Source: Flavobacteriales bacterium (GTDB taxonomy: Bacteria; Bacteroidota; Bacteroidia; Flavobacteriales_F; PHOS-HE28). Taken from it: a stretch of 64,000 nucleotides of DNA. The position numbers were made by a program, and so were the translations under genes. Location of the stretch: the NCBI GenBank assembly GCA_016719225.1, contig JADKAN010000005.1:124001-188000 (forward strand). Reading direction: 5' to 3'. The notes below the pieces were generated by a model that did not search any database, was not told where the DNA came from, and was given only the letters and a program-made list of their open reading frames with translations. Positions 8,763-17,410 of this stretch are shown here, in pieces (positions within the stretch are counted from its first letter, which is position 1; each line of letters opens with the position of its first letter).

Positions 8763-9248
8763 CTATACCGGACTATTCGGAATCACCTCTCGCCACCGTT
8801 CCGTCTCAGCGAATTCCTTCACAACCGCATTGCGCTTCTCCAACAAGTTTCGCATGTAGCGTTTCAGGAACAGCGCATCCACCAAACTGCCCAGTAACCC
8901 GAAAGGGGAGCGATACGTGAACGTGTCGAGCATCAAGGTTCCGCCATTCAAGTCCTCGAAGCGATGTATGTGCAGGAAGGACTTGAAGGCTCCCCTCACC
9001 ATTTCATCGACGAAGAATGTAGGCCTTTCGTATGCCGTGATCTTCGAGGTGAGCCGCTGGTAATTGCCGAAATGCTTGGCCCGCCACGTCACCTATTCGT
9101 TCAAGCCGATCAAGCCATTGGTCTTGCCAGCAATGGCGGTTTCATGGGTGTGCGCCGTGGACAACCGGTGCAGGTCGATGCTGCGTGAAAGATCGAAGAC
9201 CAGTGCCCGCTCTGAGTGTATCTCGGTCCTAAGGCGGAGGATGGGCAT
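8763..9248 (-). pseudogene. SRPBCC/START-like ligand-binding protein, interrupted by an in-frame TAG
   Basis: Reading the minus strand from the ATG at 9248 gives one continuous frame of 161 codons apart from a TAG at 9095-9093 (codon 52). Before the stop the translation runs MPILRLRTEIHSERALVFDL ... SIDLHRLST ... GLIGLNE; after it, VTWRAKHFGNYQRLTSKITA through to FKSFLHIHRFE and the C-terminal helix. Both halves together match the full-length SRPBCC domain common in Bacteroidota, where a GE(T/E)VTW-type junction is expected exactly at the stop. TAG is used as a normal terminator by other genes here (both clpP genes, clpX), so recoding is unlikely. It is either a genuine nonsense mutation or a base error. 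A GTG at 9092 could in principle restart translation. Confidence 0.8.
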
Positions 9249-9267
9249 GGTTGACCTTCGTCTGCCG

Positions 9268-9516
9268 TTACTGTTTCCTTTTTTTCAGCAAGTCGAGATA
9301 AAGCTGTTCAACCTTATCCCTGGCCCAAGGTGTTTTCCTTAAGAACGTAAGGCTGGACTTGACCGAAGGGTCGTTCTTAAAACAGTTGACGTTGACCTTG
9401 GATGCCAATCCATCCCAACCATGGTGTTCTACCAGAACGTCCAGGATCGTGGCCAATTTCACCCCGTGCAAGGGGTTATTGGGCTGCTCGTTCTCCGAGG
9501 TTGTTTCTTTATCCAT
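9268..9516 (-). CDS. VF530/DUF2132 family small DNA-binding protein
   Basis: An 82-aa protein. After a short acidic N-terminus it has NPLHGVKLATILDVLVEHHGW, then NCFKNDPSVKSSLTFLRKTPWAR, the hallmark of the DUF2132 (VF530) family, whose characterised member is a small double-stranded DNA-binding protein. I chose the ATG at 9516; the frame stays open upstream to 9582 but would then overlap the MBL-fold gene. It follows that gene by about 50 bases on the same strand and could be co-transcribed with it. Its precise biological role is not known. Confidence 0.85.
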   Translation of the reverse strand: MDKETTSENEQPNNPLHGVKLATILDVLVEHHGWDGLASKVNVNCFKNDPSVKSSLTFLRKTPWARDKVEQLYLDLLKKRKQ

Positions 9517-9568
9517 CAGGATAGGTTCACACATAGCTTCAGGTCCTTTACGAGGTTCTGAAGCTGGT

Positions 9569-10204
9569 TCACCCCTTAACAAAAGGATTCATCCGTCGCT
9601 CTTCCCCAATAGTAGTTTCCGGCCCATGGCCGCTGTAAACCGTAATGTCATCGCCCAAGGGATAGAGTTTGGTGCGGATGCTTTCCAACAGGGTTTCCAT
9701 ATCGCCGCCGGGCAGGTCCGTGCGGCCTATGCTGCGGTGGAAAAGCACGTCGCCGCTTAGGATGAATTTTTCGCTGGGCGAGTAGAACGCGATGTGGCCC
9801 GGAGCGTGGCCCGGCACGAAGAGCACGTCCAAGTGTTCGTTGCCCAATTGCACGATCTCCCCCTCTTCAATGAAGCGCTTGGGTGCAGGCACCGATTCGC
9901 AATCCACACCGAACATGGCTCCGCTCACTTGCGCATTCTCCAGGATAAATAGGTCGTTGCGGTGTACTTCCGGGAGCAGGCCATACCGGCGCTTTAGCCA
10001 AGCGCAGCCCATTACATGATCCACATGGGCGTGGGTGAGCAGGATGCGAGAGGGCCGGACCTCGTTTTTCTCCAGCCAGGCTTCCAGTTCCCGTTGCTCG
10101 TCTTTGTCGCCACAACCAGGGTCAACGATGATACCTTCACCTTCAGCATGAAGGATGTACGTATTCTCCTGAAAGGGGTTAAAGGTGAATTTTTTGACGT
10201 GCAT
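9569..10204 (-). CDS. MBL-fold metallo-hydrolase (glyoxalase II-like)
   Basis: A 211-aa metallo-beta-lactamase-fold hydrolase. The zinc-binding motif is HAHVDH at residues 58-63. Further ligands lie in GHAPGH (about residue 130), GDVLF (Asp bridging the metals) and SGHGP near the C-terminus. It lacks the long C-terminal substrate domain of classical glyoxalase II, so it belongs to the short glyoxalase-II-like group with thioester or related hydrolase activity. I chose the ATG at 10204, because the open frame further upstream runs into the divergent gene. Its -7 element TACTTTTG (10241-10248, minus strand) lies inside the 5' part of the divergent gene, giving back-to-back transcription. Confidence 0.88.
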   Translation of the reverse strand: MHVKKFTFNPFQENTYILHAEGEGIIVDPGCGDKDEQRELEAWLEKNEVRPSRILLTHAHVDHVMGCAWLKRRYGLLPEVHRNDLFILENAQVSGAMFGVDCESVPAPKRFIEEGEIVQLGNEHLDVLFVPGHAPGHIAFYSPSEKFILSGDVLFHRSIGRTDLPGGDMETLLESIRTKLYPLGDDITVYSGHGPETTIGEERRMNPFVKG

Positions 10205-10219
10205 GGCGGCTAAAAAAGC

Positions 10220-13200
10220 ATGAACTTCGCAACTCCTTTGCAAAAGTACCCCCTACAGCCCGTGCGTCCGATCTATTCCCTGATCCTCTTTGCCGCCCTG
10301 CTTCTGGGTGGCAGCGCGAGTGCGCAGTTCTACAACGGCAGCCAGCAGGAGTTCGGCAAGAACCGTGTTCAGTACAAGGACTTCCTGTGGCAGAGTTACC
10401 GTTTCCCGGAGATCGAGACCTACTTCTACAAAGGAGGACGCGATGTAGCGAAATACGTCTCTATCAGCGCTATGCGCAACAAGAAGGAGTTGGAGAAATT
10501 CTTCGACTACACCATCGATGAACGCGTGCAATTCGTGGTGTACAATACGCAGGGCGACTTCCGGCAGAGCAACGTGGGCATCACCGACGATGAGCAGTAC
10601 AACATCGGTGGCGTAACACGCATCGTGGGCACCAAGGTGTTCGTTTACAATGAAGGCGACCGTGCTTTGCTGGACCGGCAGGTGCGTTCGGGACTCGCGC
10701 AGCTCACCTTGGACCAAATGATGTTCGGCGGCAACTGGCGTGAAGTCCTGCGCAACAGTACGCTGATGAACCTGCCCGAATGGTACACCAAAGGCTTGGT
10801 GGGGTATTGCGCAGGGCCGTTGGGTCCGGTTGATGAGGGCCGCCTGCGGGATGGCGTGATGAGCGGACGTTACGACAAATTCAACCGGTTGAGCGGCCCC
10901 GATGCGGCATTGGCCGGGCAAGCGCTTTGGAGCTACGTGGCCGATGTGTATGGCACCGCCGTGATCCCGAACGTGTTGTACATGACCCGCGTGAGCCGCG
11001 ACCCGGACAATGGTTTCCTATATGTGCTGGGAGTTCCACTCAAGACCTTGACCGCGGAATGCTTCGCACACTACCGCACGAAATACACGGAAAGCGACCG
11101 CACGCGCGAAGCTGCGCAGCTCGAGGAGGTCAAGGTGAAAATGCGACGCGAACGGAACTTCTCCCAGTTCAAGCTGAGCCCGGACGGACGGCAAGCGGCG
11201 TGGGTGAGCAATGAACTGGGACAGTACAAGGTGTGGCTGTACGACATGGCCACCAAGAAGACGAAGAAGATCGCCAAGGGGAACAAGAAGATAGATCGCA
11301 TCATCGACACCAGTTGGCCGGTGCTGGCTTGGCACCCCACCAGCGGCGCATTGACCTGGACCAGCGAGAACAAGGGAAAGTTGAATCTCAACACCTACAC
11401 GCTGAGCGAAAAGAAGGCCGAGCGAAAACCCGTTTTCCTATTGGACAAGATCCTGTCCATGTCCTACAGCGCGGACGGTCGGAACATGGTGTTCAGCGGT
11501 GTGCAGGAGGGAAGGACCGACCTGTATCTTTATTACGTGATCGGTAACCGCCAGGAAGCGCTGACGAATGACCAATACGACGACCTCGATCCAGCATTCG
11601 CGGATGATGGTCGTACCATCCTTTTCGCCAGTAACCGGCCGGACGATACGCTGCGCACCAACAGCGACCCCACGTGGGCCCAGGCAACTAAGGACATTTT
11701 CCGTTACGATCTGGCCGACCGGTCCAAAGTGCTGACGCGCTTGACGGATACGCCAGCAGCGAACGAGCGAGAACCCGCCATGCTGGATAGCGCGGCCTAC
11801 ACTTGGCTGAGTGATGCGGCGGGCCTGAACGATCGTTGGGCAGCACGTTTCGACAGTGCGGTGACGGCGGTGGACACCATCGTGCATTACCGCTTCTTCA
11901 CGGTTGCGGAGCGGATCAGCCATTACAAGCGCGGCATTATGGAGCAGGACTTCACCGGGCGCAACGGACGGCTTTCGCAGCTTACCTACAGCGATGGCCG
12001 GTACAAGTTCCAGTATGGCCATGTGAGCGCTGACAGGATCGCACACCAAGAGGTGCCGCTGGATAACCCGCAATCACCGGGGAGCCCGGGCTCCGTTACC
12101 GACGACATGAGCCAAGTGGTGAAAGTGGACCTTCAGGACCCGCCTGATACCGGCGCCAACGCCGTTGATATCCGCAACTACCGCTTCAGCGACGAAGCCG
12201 CAGCACCACCTGTCCAAGGTTCCATCGGCGATGGAGATGATGTGCCCACCATCGGGTTGACGAACCCGCCGGTCGATACCATGCTGGTCACCACGTTGGT
12301 TTTCCCTGAACAACGCAACTACAACGTGAATTTCGCTACGGACGAAGTGCTCACGCAGCTCGACAACAGCTATGACAGCCGCTTCTACCAACCGCTGGTC
12401 GGCGCGGACGCCTTGAACCCCGGCTTGAGCGGACTTACACGCATGGCCGCGAGCGACCTGTTCGAAGATTACAAGATCGTGGGAGGCTTCCGCTTGGCGC
12501 TGGATCTCAATAACAACAGCTACATGGTGCGGTTCGCCAACCTGCGCCGCCGTTTGGATAAGGAGATCATTCTTCAACGCCAAGCCACGCAGGGTCTCAG
12601 CACCTTGGGCGTGGTGAAGCTGCACACCCATGCAGCCACGTTCCGTGCAACCTGGCCATTCAATGAGCTTACCTCACTGCGTGGTTCGGTGAGCTACCGG
12701 AACGACAGGTACGTTACCCAGAGCATTGACCAATTCTCCCGCGATACGCCGAACCAGTACGACCAGACCGTCAGCGGACGGTTGGAGTACATCTTCGACA
12801 GTAGCCGCCCGCGCGGATTGAACCTCTACACCGGCTGGAAGGCCAAGGCGTTCGGAGAGTATTACAAGCAGCCTGACGGATTGAGAACGGACATGCAAGT
12901 GGTAGGCTTCGATGTGCGCAACGCCATCGCTTTGCACCGCGACCTGATCTGGGTTAACCGCTTGGCTGGTTCCACTTCCCTCGGCAGCCGCAGGATCGCC
13001 TTCTTCATGGGTGGCGTGGACAACTGGCTCTTCGCGAAGACCGATAACTCCGTGCCGCTGGACCCAACTCAGCCCTACTATTATCAAGCGCTCGCGGTGC
13101 CCTTGCGCGGCTTCTACTACAATGCGCGCAATGGAAATTCCTTTGCAGTGTTCAACTCGGAGCTGCGGTTGCCACTTTTCCGCTACCTCTTCAACAAACC

Positions 13201-13495
13201 GCTTCATAGCGACTTCCTCCAAACATTCCAGCTCGTTGGCTTCGGTGATGCCGGCTCGGCTTGGACCGGCAACGACCCTTATTCCCCGGACAATTATTTC
13301 AACCAGCAGGTGATCCAGCGCAACCCGCTCACCATCACCATCCGCAACCAGCGCGAGCCGATCATCTACGGTTACGGCTTCGGGGTGCGTGCAAGACTGC
13401 TGGGTTATTTCATGCGTGGCGATTGGAGCTGGGGGGTGGACGATGGCGTGCGGCAGGAAGGTGTCTTCATGTTCTCCCTCAGTTTGGACATTTGA
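10220..13495 (+). CDS. Large envelope protein: degenerate gluzincin-like domain, TolB-like propeller, outer-membrane barrel
   Basis: A 1091-aa exported protein. After the signal peptide (cleavage near ASAQF) residues 30-290 resemble the C-terminal lobe of gluzincin metallopeptidases (LPEWYTKGLVGYCAG), but the HExxH motif is absent; the expected site reads GLAQLTLDQ. Residues 300-480 contain PD40/TolB-like propeller repeats (FSQFKLSPDGRQAAW, SYSADGRNMVFSG, FADDGRTILFASNRP). The C-terminal 350 residues are barrel-like, ending in LRLPLF ... GFGDAGSAW ... GYGFGVR ... RGDWSWGVD, as in BamA/D15-type barrels. The ATG at 10220 gives an unusually long n-region; a GTG at 10262 would give a textbook signal peptide and leave GAACTTCGC (10222-10230) as a -7 element, so the start may be 10262. 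Possible role: outer-membrane assembly or surface display. Confidence 0.75.
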   Translation: MNFATPLQKYPLQPVRPIYSLILFAALLLGGSASAQFYNGSQQEFGKNRVQYKDFLWQSYRFPEIETYFYKGGRDVAKYVSISAMRNKKELEKFFDYTIDERVQFVVYNTQGDFRQSNVGITDDEQYNIGGVTRIVGTKVFVYNEGDRALLDRQVRSGLAQLTLDQMMFGGNWREVLRNSTLMNLPEWYTKGLVGYCAGPLGPVDEGRLRDGVMSGRYDKFNRLSGPDAALAGQALWSYVADVYGTAVIPNVLYMTRVSRDPDNGFLYVLGVPLKTLTAECFAHYRTKYTESDRTREAAQLEEVKVKMRRERNFSQFKLSPDGRQAAWVSNELGQYKVWLYDMATKKTKKIAKGNKKIDRIIDTSWPVLAWHPTSGALTWTSENKGKLNLNTYTLSEKKAERKPVFLLDKILSMSYSADGRNMVFSGVQEGRTDLYLYYVIGNRQEALTNDQYDDLDPAFADDGRTILFASNRPDDTLRTNSDPTWAQATKDIFRYDLADRSKVLTRLTDTPAANEREPAMLDSAAYTWLSDAAGLNDRWAARFDSAVTAVDTIVHYRFFTVAERISHYKRGIMEQDFTGRNGRLSQLTYSDGRYKFQYGHVSADRIAHQEVPLDNPQSPGSPGSVTDDMSQVVKVDLQDPPDTGANAVDIRNYRFSDEAAAPPVQGSIGDGDDVPTIGLTNPPVDTMLVTTLVFPEQRNYNVNFATDEVLTQLDNSYDSRFYQPLVGADALNPGLSGLTRMAASDLFEDYKIVGGFRLALDLNNNSYMVRFANLRRRLDKEIILQRQATQGLSTLGVVKLHTHAATFRATWPFNELTSLRGSVSYRNDRYVTQSIDQFSRDTPNQYDQTVSGRLEYIFDSSRPRGLNLYTGWKAKAFGEYYKQPDGLRTDMQVVGFDVRNAIALHRDLIWVNRLAGSTSLGSRRIAFFMGGVDNWLFAKTDNSVPLDPTQPYYYQALAVPLRGFYYNARNGNSFAVFNSELRLPLFRYLFNKPLHSDFLQTFQLVGFGDAGSAWTGNDPYSPDNYFNQQVIQRNPLTITIRNQREPIIYGYGFGVRARLLGYFMRGDWSWGVDDGVRQEGVFMFSLSLDI
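10241..10248 (-). promoter_or_regulatory. Probable -7 element (TACTTTTG) for the MBL-fold hydrolase
   Basis: An exact TAnnTTTG match on the minus strand about 36 bases before the ATG at 10204. It lies downstream of, and faces away from, the likely plus-strand -7 element GAACTTCGC at 10222-10230, so the two transcripts would overlap at their 5' ends. Confidence 0.5.
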
Positions 13496-13511
13496 TCCTT
13501 CTGGCTTGAAG

Positions 13512-14699
13512 ATGAAGGCGGCGATCACCCCGGAACGTGTGAAGCACGCATTGGAAGCCATCCATGAAGCGATGGTGGCCGACCGTCGCCATTTGCACCA
13601 GCATCCGGAACTGAGTTTCCAGGAGCGCAACACCGGTACATACATCGCACAACGGTTGAAGGCACTGGGCATTGAAACGCGCGAAGGCATCGCCGGCACC
13701 GGCGTGATCGGTGTTGTTAGAGGTGCTGGCACCGGCCCCTGCATCAGCCTCCGGGCGGACATCGATGCGCTGCCTATACAAGAGACGAGCGATGTGCCGT
13801 ACCGCTCCCGCAACGCCGGCGTGATGCACGCTTGCGGACACGATGCCCACACAGCCATGGTGCTCGGCGCAGGACAAGTGCTTCAAGAACTGCGGCAGGA
13901 CTGGAACGGCACCGTGCTGCTGCTTTTCCAGCCAGGCGAGGAGAAGATCCCGGGAGGGGCATCCTTGGTACTGAAGGAGAATGCACTGCGGGACCCGGTT
14001 CCGAAAGGTATCATCGGTCAGCATGTAACGCCGGAACTGGCGGTGGGCAAAGTGGGTTTCCATGCTGGTCCGTTCATGGCGAGTAGCGATGAGTTGTATG
14101 TGACCGTGAGAGGGAAAGGTGGTCATGCCGCCATGCCCGCCACTCTGGTGGATCCCATCGTGATCGCCGCCAAGCTTTTGCTAGCTTTAAAAGAGGAATT
14201 CGAACGCTACCGGCAGGGTCGGAACCTCGTCCTGGCTTTCGGAAAATTCATCGCCAATGGGGCTACCAATGTTGTGCCCAACGAAGTGCAATTGGCGGGA
14301 ACCCTGCGCACCTTCGATGGAACACTCCGAGCTGAACTCCATACATGGCTTCCGCGCTGGGCGCAGGAGTTTTGCTCGTCGCTTGGTGGCAGTTGTGTCT
14401 TCGAAGTGCGCAGCGGATACCCGGTGGTGATCAACGATCCAGCCTTGACAGCCACAATGCGCCAAGCTGCTGTGGATTATATCGGTGTGGAGAATGTGGT
14501 GGATATGCCGCAGCGCATGGGCAGCGAGGATTTCGCCTTTTATACACAGGTGATGCCCGGCTGCTTTTTCCGTTTGGGCACCGGCGGGAACGGTGCCGTC
14601 AAGGGCTTGCACACCCCGGATTTTGACATCGAGGAGGATGCCTTGGTCGTGGGTGCGGGCGTGATGGCCTGGGGTGCGCTGAGCGCCCTCACTTCTTGA
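13512..14699 (+). CDS. M20 family amidohydrolase (IAA-amino acid hydrolase-like)
   Basis: A 395-aa M20D metallohydrolase. Metal ligands are visible in HACGHDAH (residues 106-113) and PGEE (about 141-144), with a later His in IGQHV. The dimerisation/lid region begins VTVRGKGGHAAMP, and GSEDFAFYT near the C-terminus is the last metal-ligand region. Such enzymes hydrolyse N-acyl or amide-linked amino acids in the cytoplasm; no signal peptide is present. I chose the ATG at 13512, 16 bases after the preceding stop, because the frame upstream overlaps the barrel gene. It belongs to the same subfamily as the fragment at position 1. It converges on recQ, with the recQ terminator hairpin between them. 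Confidence 0.9.
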   Translation: MKAAITPERVKHALEAIHEAMVADRRHLHQHPELSFQERNTGTYIAQRLKALGIETREGIAGTGVIGVVRGAGTGPCISLRADIDALPIQETSDVPYRSRNAGVMHACGHDAHTAMVLGAGQVLQELRQDWNGTVLLLFQPGEEKIPGGASLVLKENALRDPVPKGIIGQHVTPELAVGKVGFHAGPFMASSDELYVTVRGKGGHAAMPATLVDPIVIAAKLLLALKEEFERYRQGRNLVLAFGKFIANGATNVVPNEVQLAGTLRTFDGTLRAELHTWLPRWAQEFCSSLGGSCVFEVRSGYPVVINDPALTATMRQAAVDYIGVENVVDMPQRMGSEDFAFYTQVMPGCFFRLGTGGNGAVKGLHTPDFDIEEDALVVGAGVMAWGALSALTS

Positions 14700-14766
14700 G
14701 TTGTCGGTTTTGGACATTCTCCATGCAGGAGAGGTCCTCAGATCCATGCATCCTCGAATTGAAAAA

Positions 14767-14800
14767 GTGCGGCCACAGCGTAACGAACGCCGGGCCGCAC
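14767..14800 (-). terminator. Intrinsic terminator of recQ, copy 1 of a repeated 34-base hairpin
   Basis: On the minus strand, 22 bases after the recQ stop, an 8-bp stem GTGCGGCC/GGCCGCAC encloses an inner CGGCG/CGCTG stem and is followed by a TTTTTC tract. The same 34-base element, differing only in six loop bases, lies downstream of ahcY at 30539-30572. Confidence 0.8.
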
Positions 14801-14822
14801 CCTGACAACTGAGAAGGAGGGC

Positions 14823-17012
14823 CTAGTTGGCTACCTCGCTCATGAATTTCAAGCGCACCAAGCGTATCTCCTCCTCGCTGTAGTCGCGGCCGAATTCTTC
14901 CGTGGCTCCTTCCAAACTGTCCGAGTCGGCGTTGCGGAAGTAGTCCATGATCTCTTCCAAGGCATCTTCTTCCAACACATCCTCGATGTGGTAGTTGATG
15001 TCCAGCCGGGTGCCGCTCATCACGATGGTCTCCATCTCGTCCAGCAAGGTTTCCATGGTGAGGCCCTTCGCCTTTGCAATGGACTCCAGTGCCAGTTTTT
15101 TATCGATGTTCTGGATGATGTGCACCTTGTTGCTGCTCTTTTTCATCACCGAGCGCACCACGGTTTCGTCCATGCGTTCGATGTCGTTCTCTTCCACGTG
15201 GGCCGCGATGAGGTCCACGAAGGGTTTGCCGTATTTCTGTGCCTTGCCGGGCCCGACCCCGCTGATAAGCGTTAGCTCTTCCAAGGTGAGCGGATAGCGC
15301 ATCGTCATTTCCTCCAACGCGGGGTCCTGGAAGATCACGTAAGGTGCCAACTTCAGCTTCTTACCCATGGTGTGCCGCAGATCCCGCAGCATGGCCATGA
15401 GCTTTTCATCCCCTGCGCCACTGCCTCCCCGGCCCACGATCGGATCGTCGTCCGGGCTATCGTCCACCACGTAATCGCGCTCTTTTGCGAAAGTGATGGA
15501 AACAGGCTTTTTCAGGAATTTCTTGCCGGCCTCCGTCAGGCTCAGGTTCCCGTAGGTCTCGATGTCCTTATGCAGGAAACCGCTCACGTTGGCTTGCCGG
15601 ATCACGGCCATCCAATGCTGGGCGTCTTTTTCGTTCCCGGATCCGTAGGCCTCCAGCTTATCACCTTTGTAATTCTTGATCTCGCTGGTCTCGTTACCGG
15701 TGAGCAGGTCGCAGATAAATCGGGCGCGGTGCCGTTCCTTGCTTTCCTTGATCGCCTGAAGGACCATGGCCAGATCGTCCTTCGCCTCGAAATTCTCCTT
15801 CGGTGTGAGGCAATTGTCGCAGCAGCCACAATTATCACCCGGTAGCGTTTCGCCGAAGTAGTGCAGCAGGAATTTCCTTCGGCACATGCTCGTTTCCGCG
15901 TAGCTCACGGTATCGGCGAGCAACTGCCTGCCGATCTCCTGCTCTGCCACGGGCTTGCCTTGCAGGAATTTTTCCAGCTTCTCAATGTCCTTGTAACTGT
16001 AGAAGGTGACGCAGATGCCCTCGCCGCCATCGCGCCCTGCGCGCCCCGTTTCCTGATAGTAGCTCTCCAAGCTCTTGGGGATGTCGTGGTGGATCACAAA
16101 GCGCACGTCCGGTTTGTCGATGCCCATGCCGAATGCGATGGTAGCCACGATCACGTCCACATCCTCCATCAGAAAGCGGTCCTGGTGGCTGGCACGCTGC
16201 CCCGCATCCATTCCGGCATGGTAGGGCAGGGCCTTGATACCGTTCACCACGAGCGTTTCGGCGATCTCCTCCACCTTCTTGCGACTGAGGCAATAGATGA
16301 TCCCGCTTCGGCCGGTGTGCTGCTTAACGAAGCGGATGATCTCGCGCGCCACGTCCTTCTTGGGCCTTACTTCATAATGAAGGTTCGGCCGGTTGAAACT
16401 GTCCTTGAACGTCCGCGCGTCGGGTATGTCAAGGTTCTTCAAGATATCCTCCTGCACTTTTTCCGTGGCCGTGGCCGTAAGCGCGATCATGGGCACGCGC
16501 TTGATCTCGTTGAAGATGGTGCGTAACCGCCGGTATTCAGGCCGGAAGTCGTGTCCCCACTCGCTGATGCAGTGCGCCTCGTCAATGGCGAAGAAGCTGA
16601 TGTTGATCTCTGACAGGAACTCCACGTTCTCCTTCTTCGTGAGCGATTCCGGCGCCACGTAAAGCAGCTTGGTGACCCCCGACCGGATGTCGCTTCGCAC
16701 TTGCTGCGCATCTCCCCGTGAGAGGCTGCTGTTGAGGAAGTGCGCAACGCCGTTCTCCCCGCCGAAGCCGCGCAGCAGGTCCACTTGGTTCTTCATCAAC
16801 GCGATCAGCGGGCTTACCACGATGGCCGTGCCTTCGCTCATCAAGGCGGGCAATTGGTAGCAAAGGCTTTTGCCCCCACCGGTGGGCATGATCACGAAGG
16901 TGTCCTTGCCGTCGAGCACGCTTTGCACGATCAATTCCTGGTCGCCTTTAAAGGTGGTGAACCCGAAGAATTGCTCCAATGCATCTTTAAGGGAAAGTTC
17001 AACGTTCGTCAT
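14823..17012 (-). CDS. recQ: ATP-dependent DNA helicase RecQ
   Basis: A 729-aa superfamily 2 helicase acting 3'-5' in recombination and fork repair. Domains in order: RecA-like lobe 1 with Walker A TGGGKSLCYQ and DEAHCISEWGHDFRP (DEAH box plus the RecQ aromatic-rich loop); lobe 2 with ATIAFGMGIDKPDVR and QETGRAGRDG; the RQC zinc-binding cluster (CRRKFLLHYFGE, then GCCDNC); a winged helix; an HRDC domain (about residues 540-610); and an extra C-terminal helical/HTH region of about 110 residues, as usual in Bacteroidota RecQ. I prefer the ATG at 17012; an ATG at 17042 would add ten residues. A TTG-N19-TACATTTA promoter lies upstream on the minus strand. Confidence 0.96.
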   Translation of the reverse strand: MTNVELSLKDALEQFFGFTTFKGDQELIVQSVLDGKDTFVIMPTGGGKSLCYQLPALMSEGTAIVVSPLIALMKNQVDLLRGFGGENGVAHFLNSSLSRGDAQQVRSDIRSGVTKLLYVAPESLTKKENVEFLSEINISFFAIDEAHCISEWGHDFRPEYRRLRTIFNEIKRVPMIALTATATEKVQEDILKNLDIPDARTFKDSFNRPNLHYEVRPKKDVAREIIRFVKQHTGRSGIIYCLSRKKVEEIAETLVVNGIKALPYHAGMDAGQRASHQDRFLMEDVDVIVATIAFGMGIDKPDVRFVIHHDIPKSLESYYQETGRAGRDGGEGICVTFYSYKDIEKLEKFLQGKPVAEQEIGRQLLADTVSYAETSMCRRKFLLHYFGETLPGDNCGCCDNCLTPKENFEAKDDLAMVLQAIKESKERHRARFICDLLTGNETSEIKNYKGDKLEAYGSGNEKDAQHWMAVIRQANVSGFLHKDIETYGNLSLTEAGKKFLKKPVSITFAKERDYVVDDSPDDDPIVGRGGSGAGDEKLMAMLRDLRHTMGKKLKLAPYVIFQDPALEEMTMRYPLTLEELTLISGVGPGKAQKYGKPFVDLIAAHVEENDIERMDETVVRSVMKKSSNKVHIIQNIDKKLALESIAKAKGLTMETLLDEMETIVMSGTRLDINYHIEDVLEEDALEEIMDYFRNADSDSLEGATEEFGRDYSEEEIRLVRLKFMSEVAN

Positions 17013-17060
17013 GGCTGGTCCTTGCGGCGGAGAGTACCGCATCAAATGAGTTTGATCGCT

Positions 17061-17090
17061 TAAATGTAAGGTGATCCGGCCAATTCACAA
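17061..17090 (-). promoter_or_regulatory. recQ promoter (TTG-N19-TACATTTA)
   Basis: On the minus strand a TTG (17090-17088) is separated by 19 bases from TACATTTA (17068-17061), close to the Bacteroidota -33/-7 consensus, about 50 bases before the recQ start. Confidence 0.55.
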
Positions 17091-17266
17091 CACGGCGTAG
17101 CCCTTACTTCTCCTCCAGCCGATCATGAAGGGCATCAGCTAACAAGTCAGAGAACGAGGGGCCTTTCTGCTGCGCATCCTTCCAAAGGGAGAAAGATGTT
17201 GTTACCGCGTACCACGGATCCGGAACACCGGATCCATTAACGGATAGTGCGGGATCCGCATCCTGC

Positions 17267-17291
17267 AACCCGTAACCCGTAACCCGTAACC
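17267..17291. repeat. Tandem heptamer repeat (AACCCGT x3.6)
   Basis: Three perfect copies of AACCCGT plus AACC. The unit length (7) is not a multiple that would preserve a reading frame, and it sits in non-coding DNA upstream of tatC. It could be a slippage-prone spacer. Confidence 0.85.
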
Positions 17292-17376
17292 TGCTTTCGG
17301 TTACTCATTAGAGCGTGACCCTGCAACCCCACAACTTGCTCTTCCGTTGATAACCCAATGCGCCACCCGCCGCTTT

Positions 17377-17384
17377 TATCTTTG
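17377..17384 (+). promoter_or_regulatory. Probable -7 element (TATCTTTG) for tatC
   Basis: An exact TAnnTTTG match 26 bases before the tatC ATG. A TTG at 17347-17349 is a weak -33 candidate (27-base spacer). Confidence 0.5.
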
Positions 17385-17410
17385 ACCCGGCCTTTCTTTG
17401 GCCCTGTTTG

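Larger units (their letters stand above)
17013..17410. other. 398-base intergenic region between recQ and tatC
   Basis: The region lies between divergent genes. It holds the recQ promoter, a heptamer tandem repeat (17267-17291) and the likely tatC -7 element (17377-17384). No convincing gene is seen; open frames here look non-coding. In Flavobacteriia I recall a kpsF-type sugar isomerase gene between recQ and tatC, and none is present here. Confidence 0.6.

Noticed and set aside
9093..9095. TAG read as a sense codon (recoding)
   Set aside because: TAG is used as the natural stop in both clpP genes, clpX and others; no special tRNA is seen.
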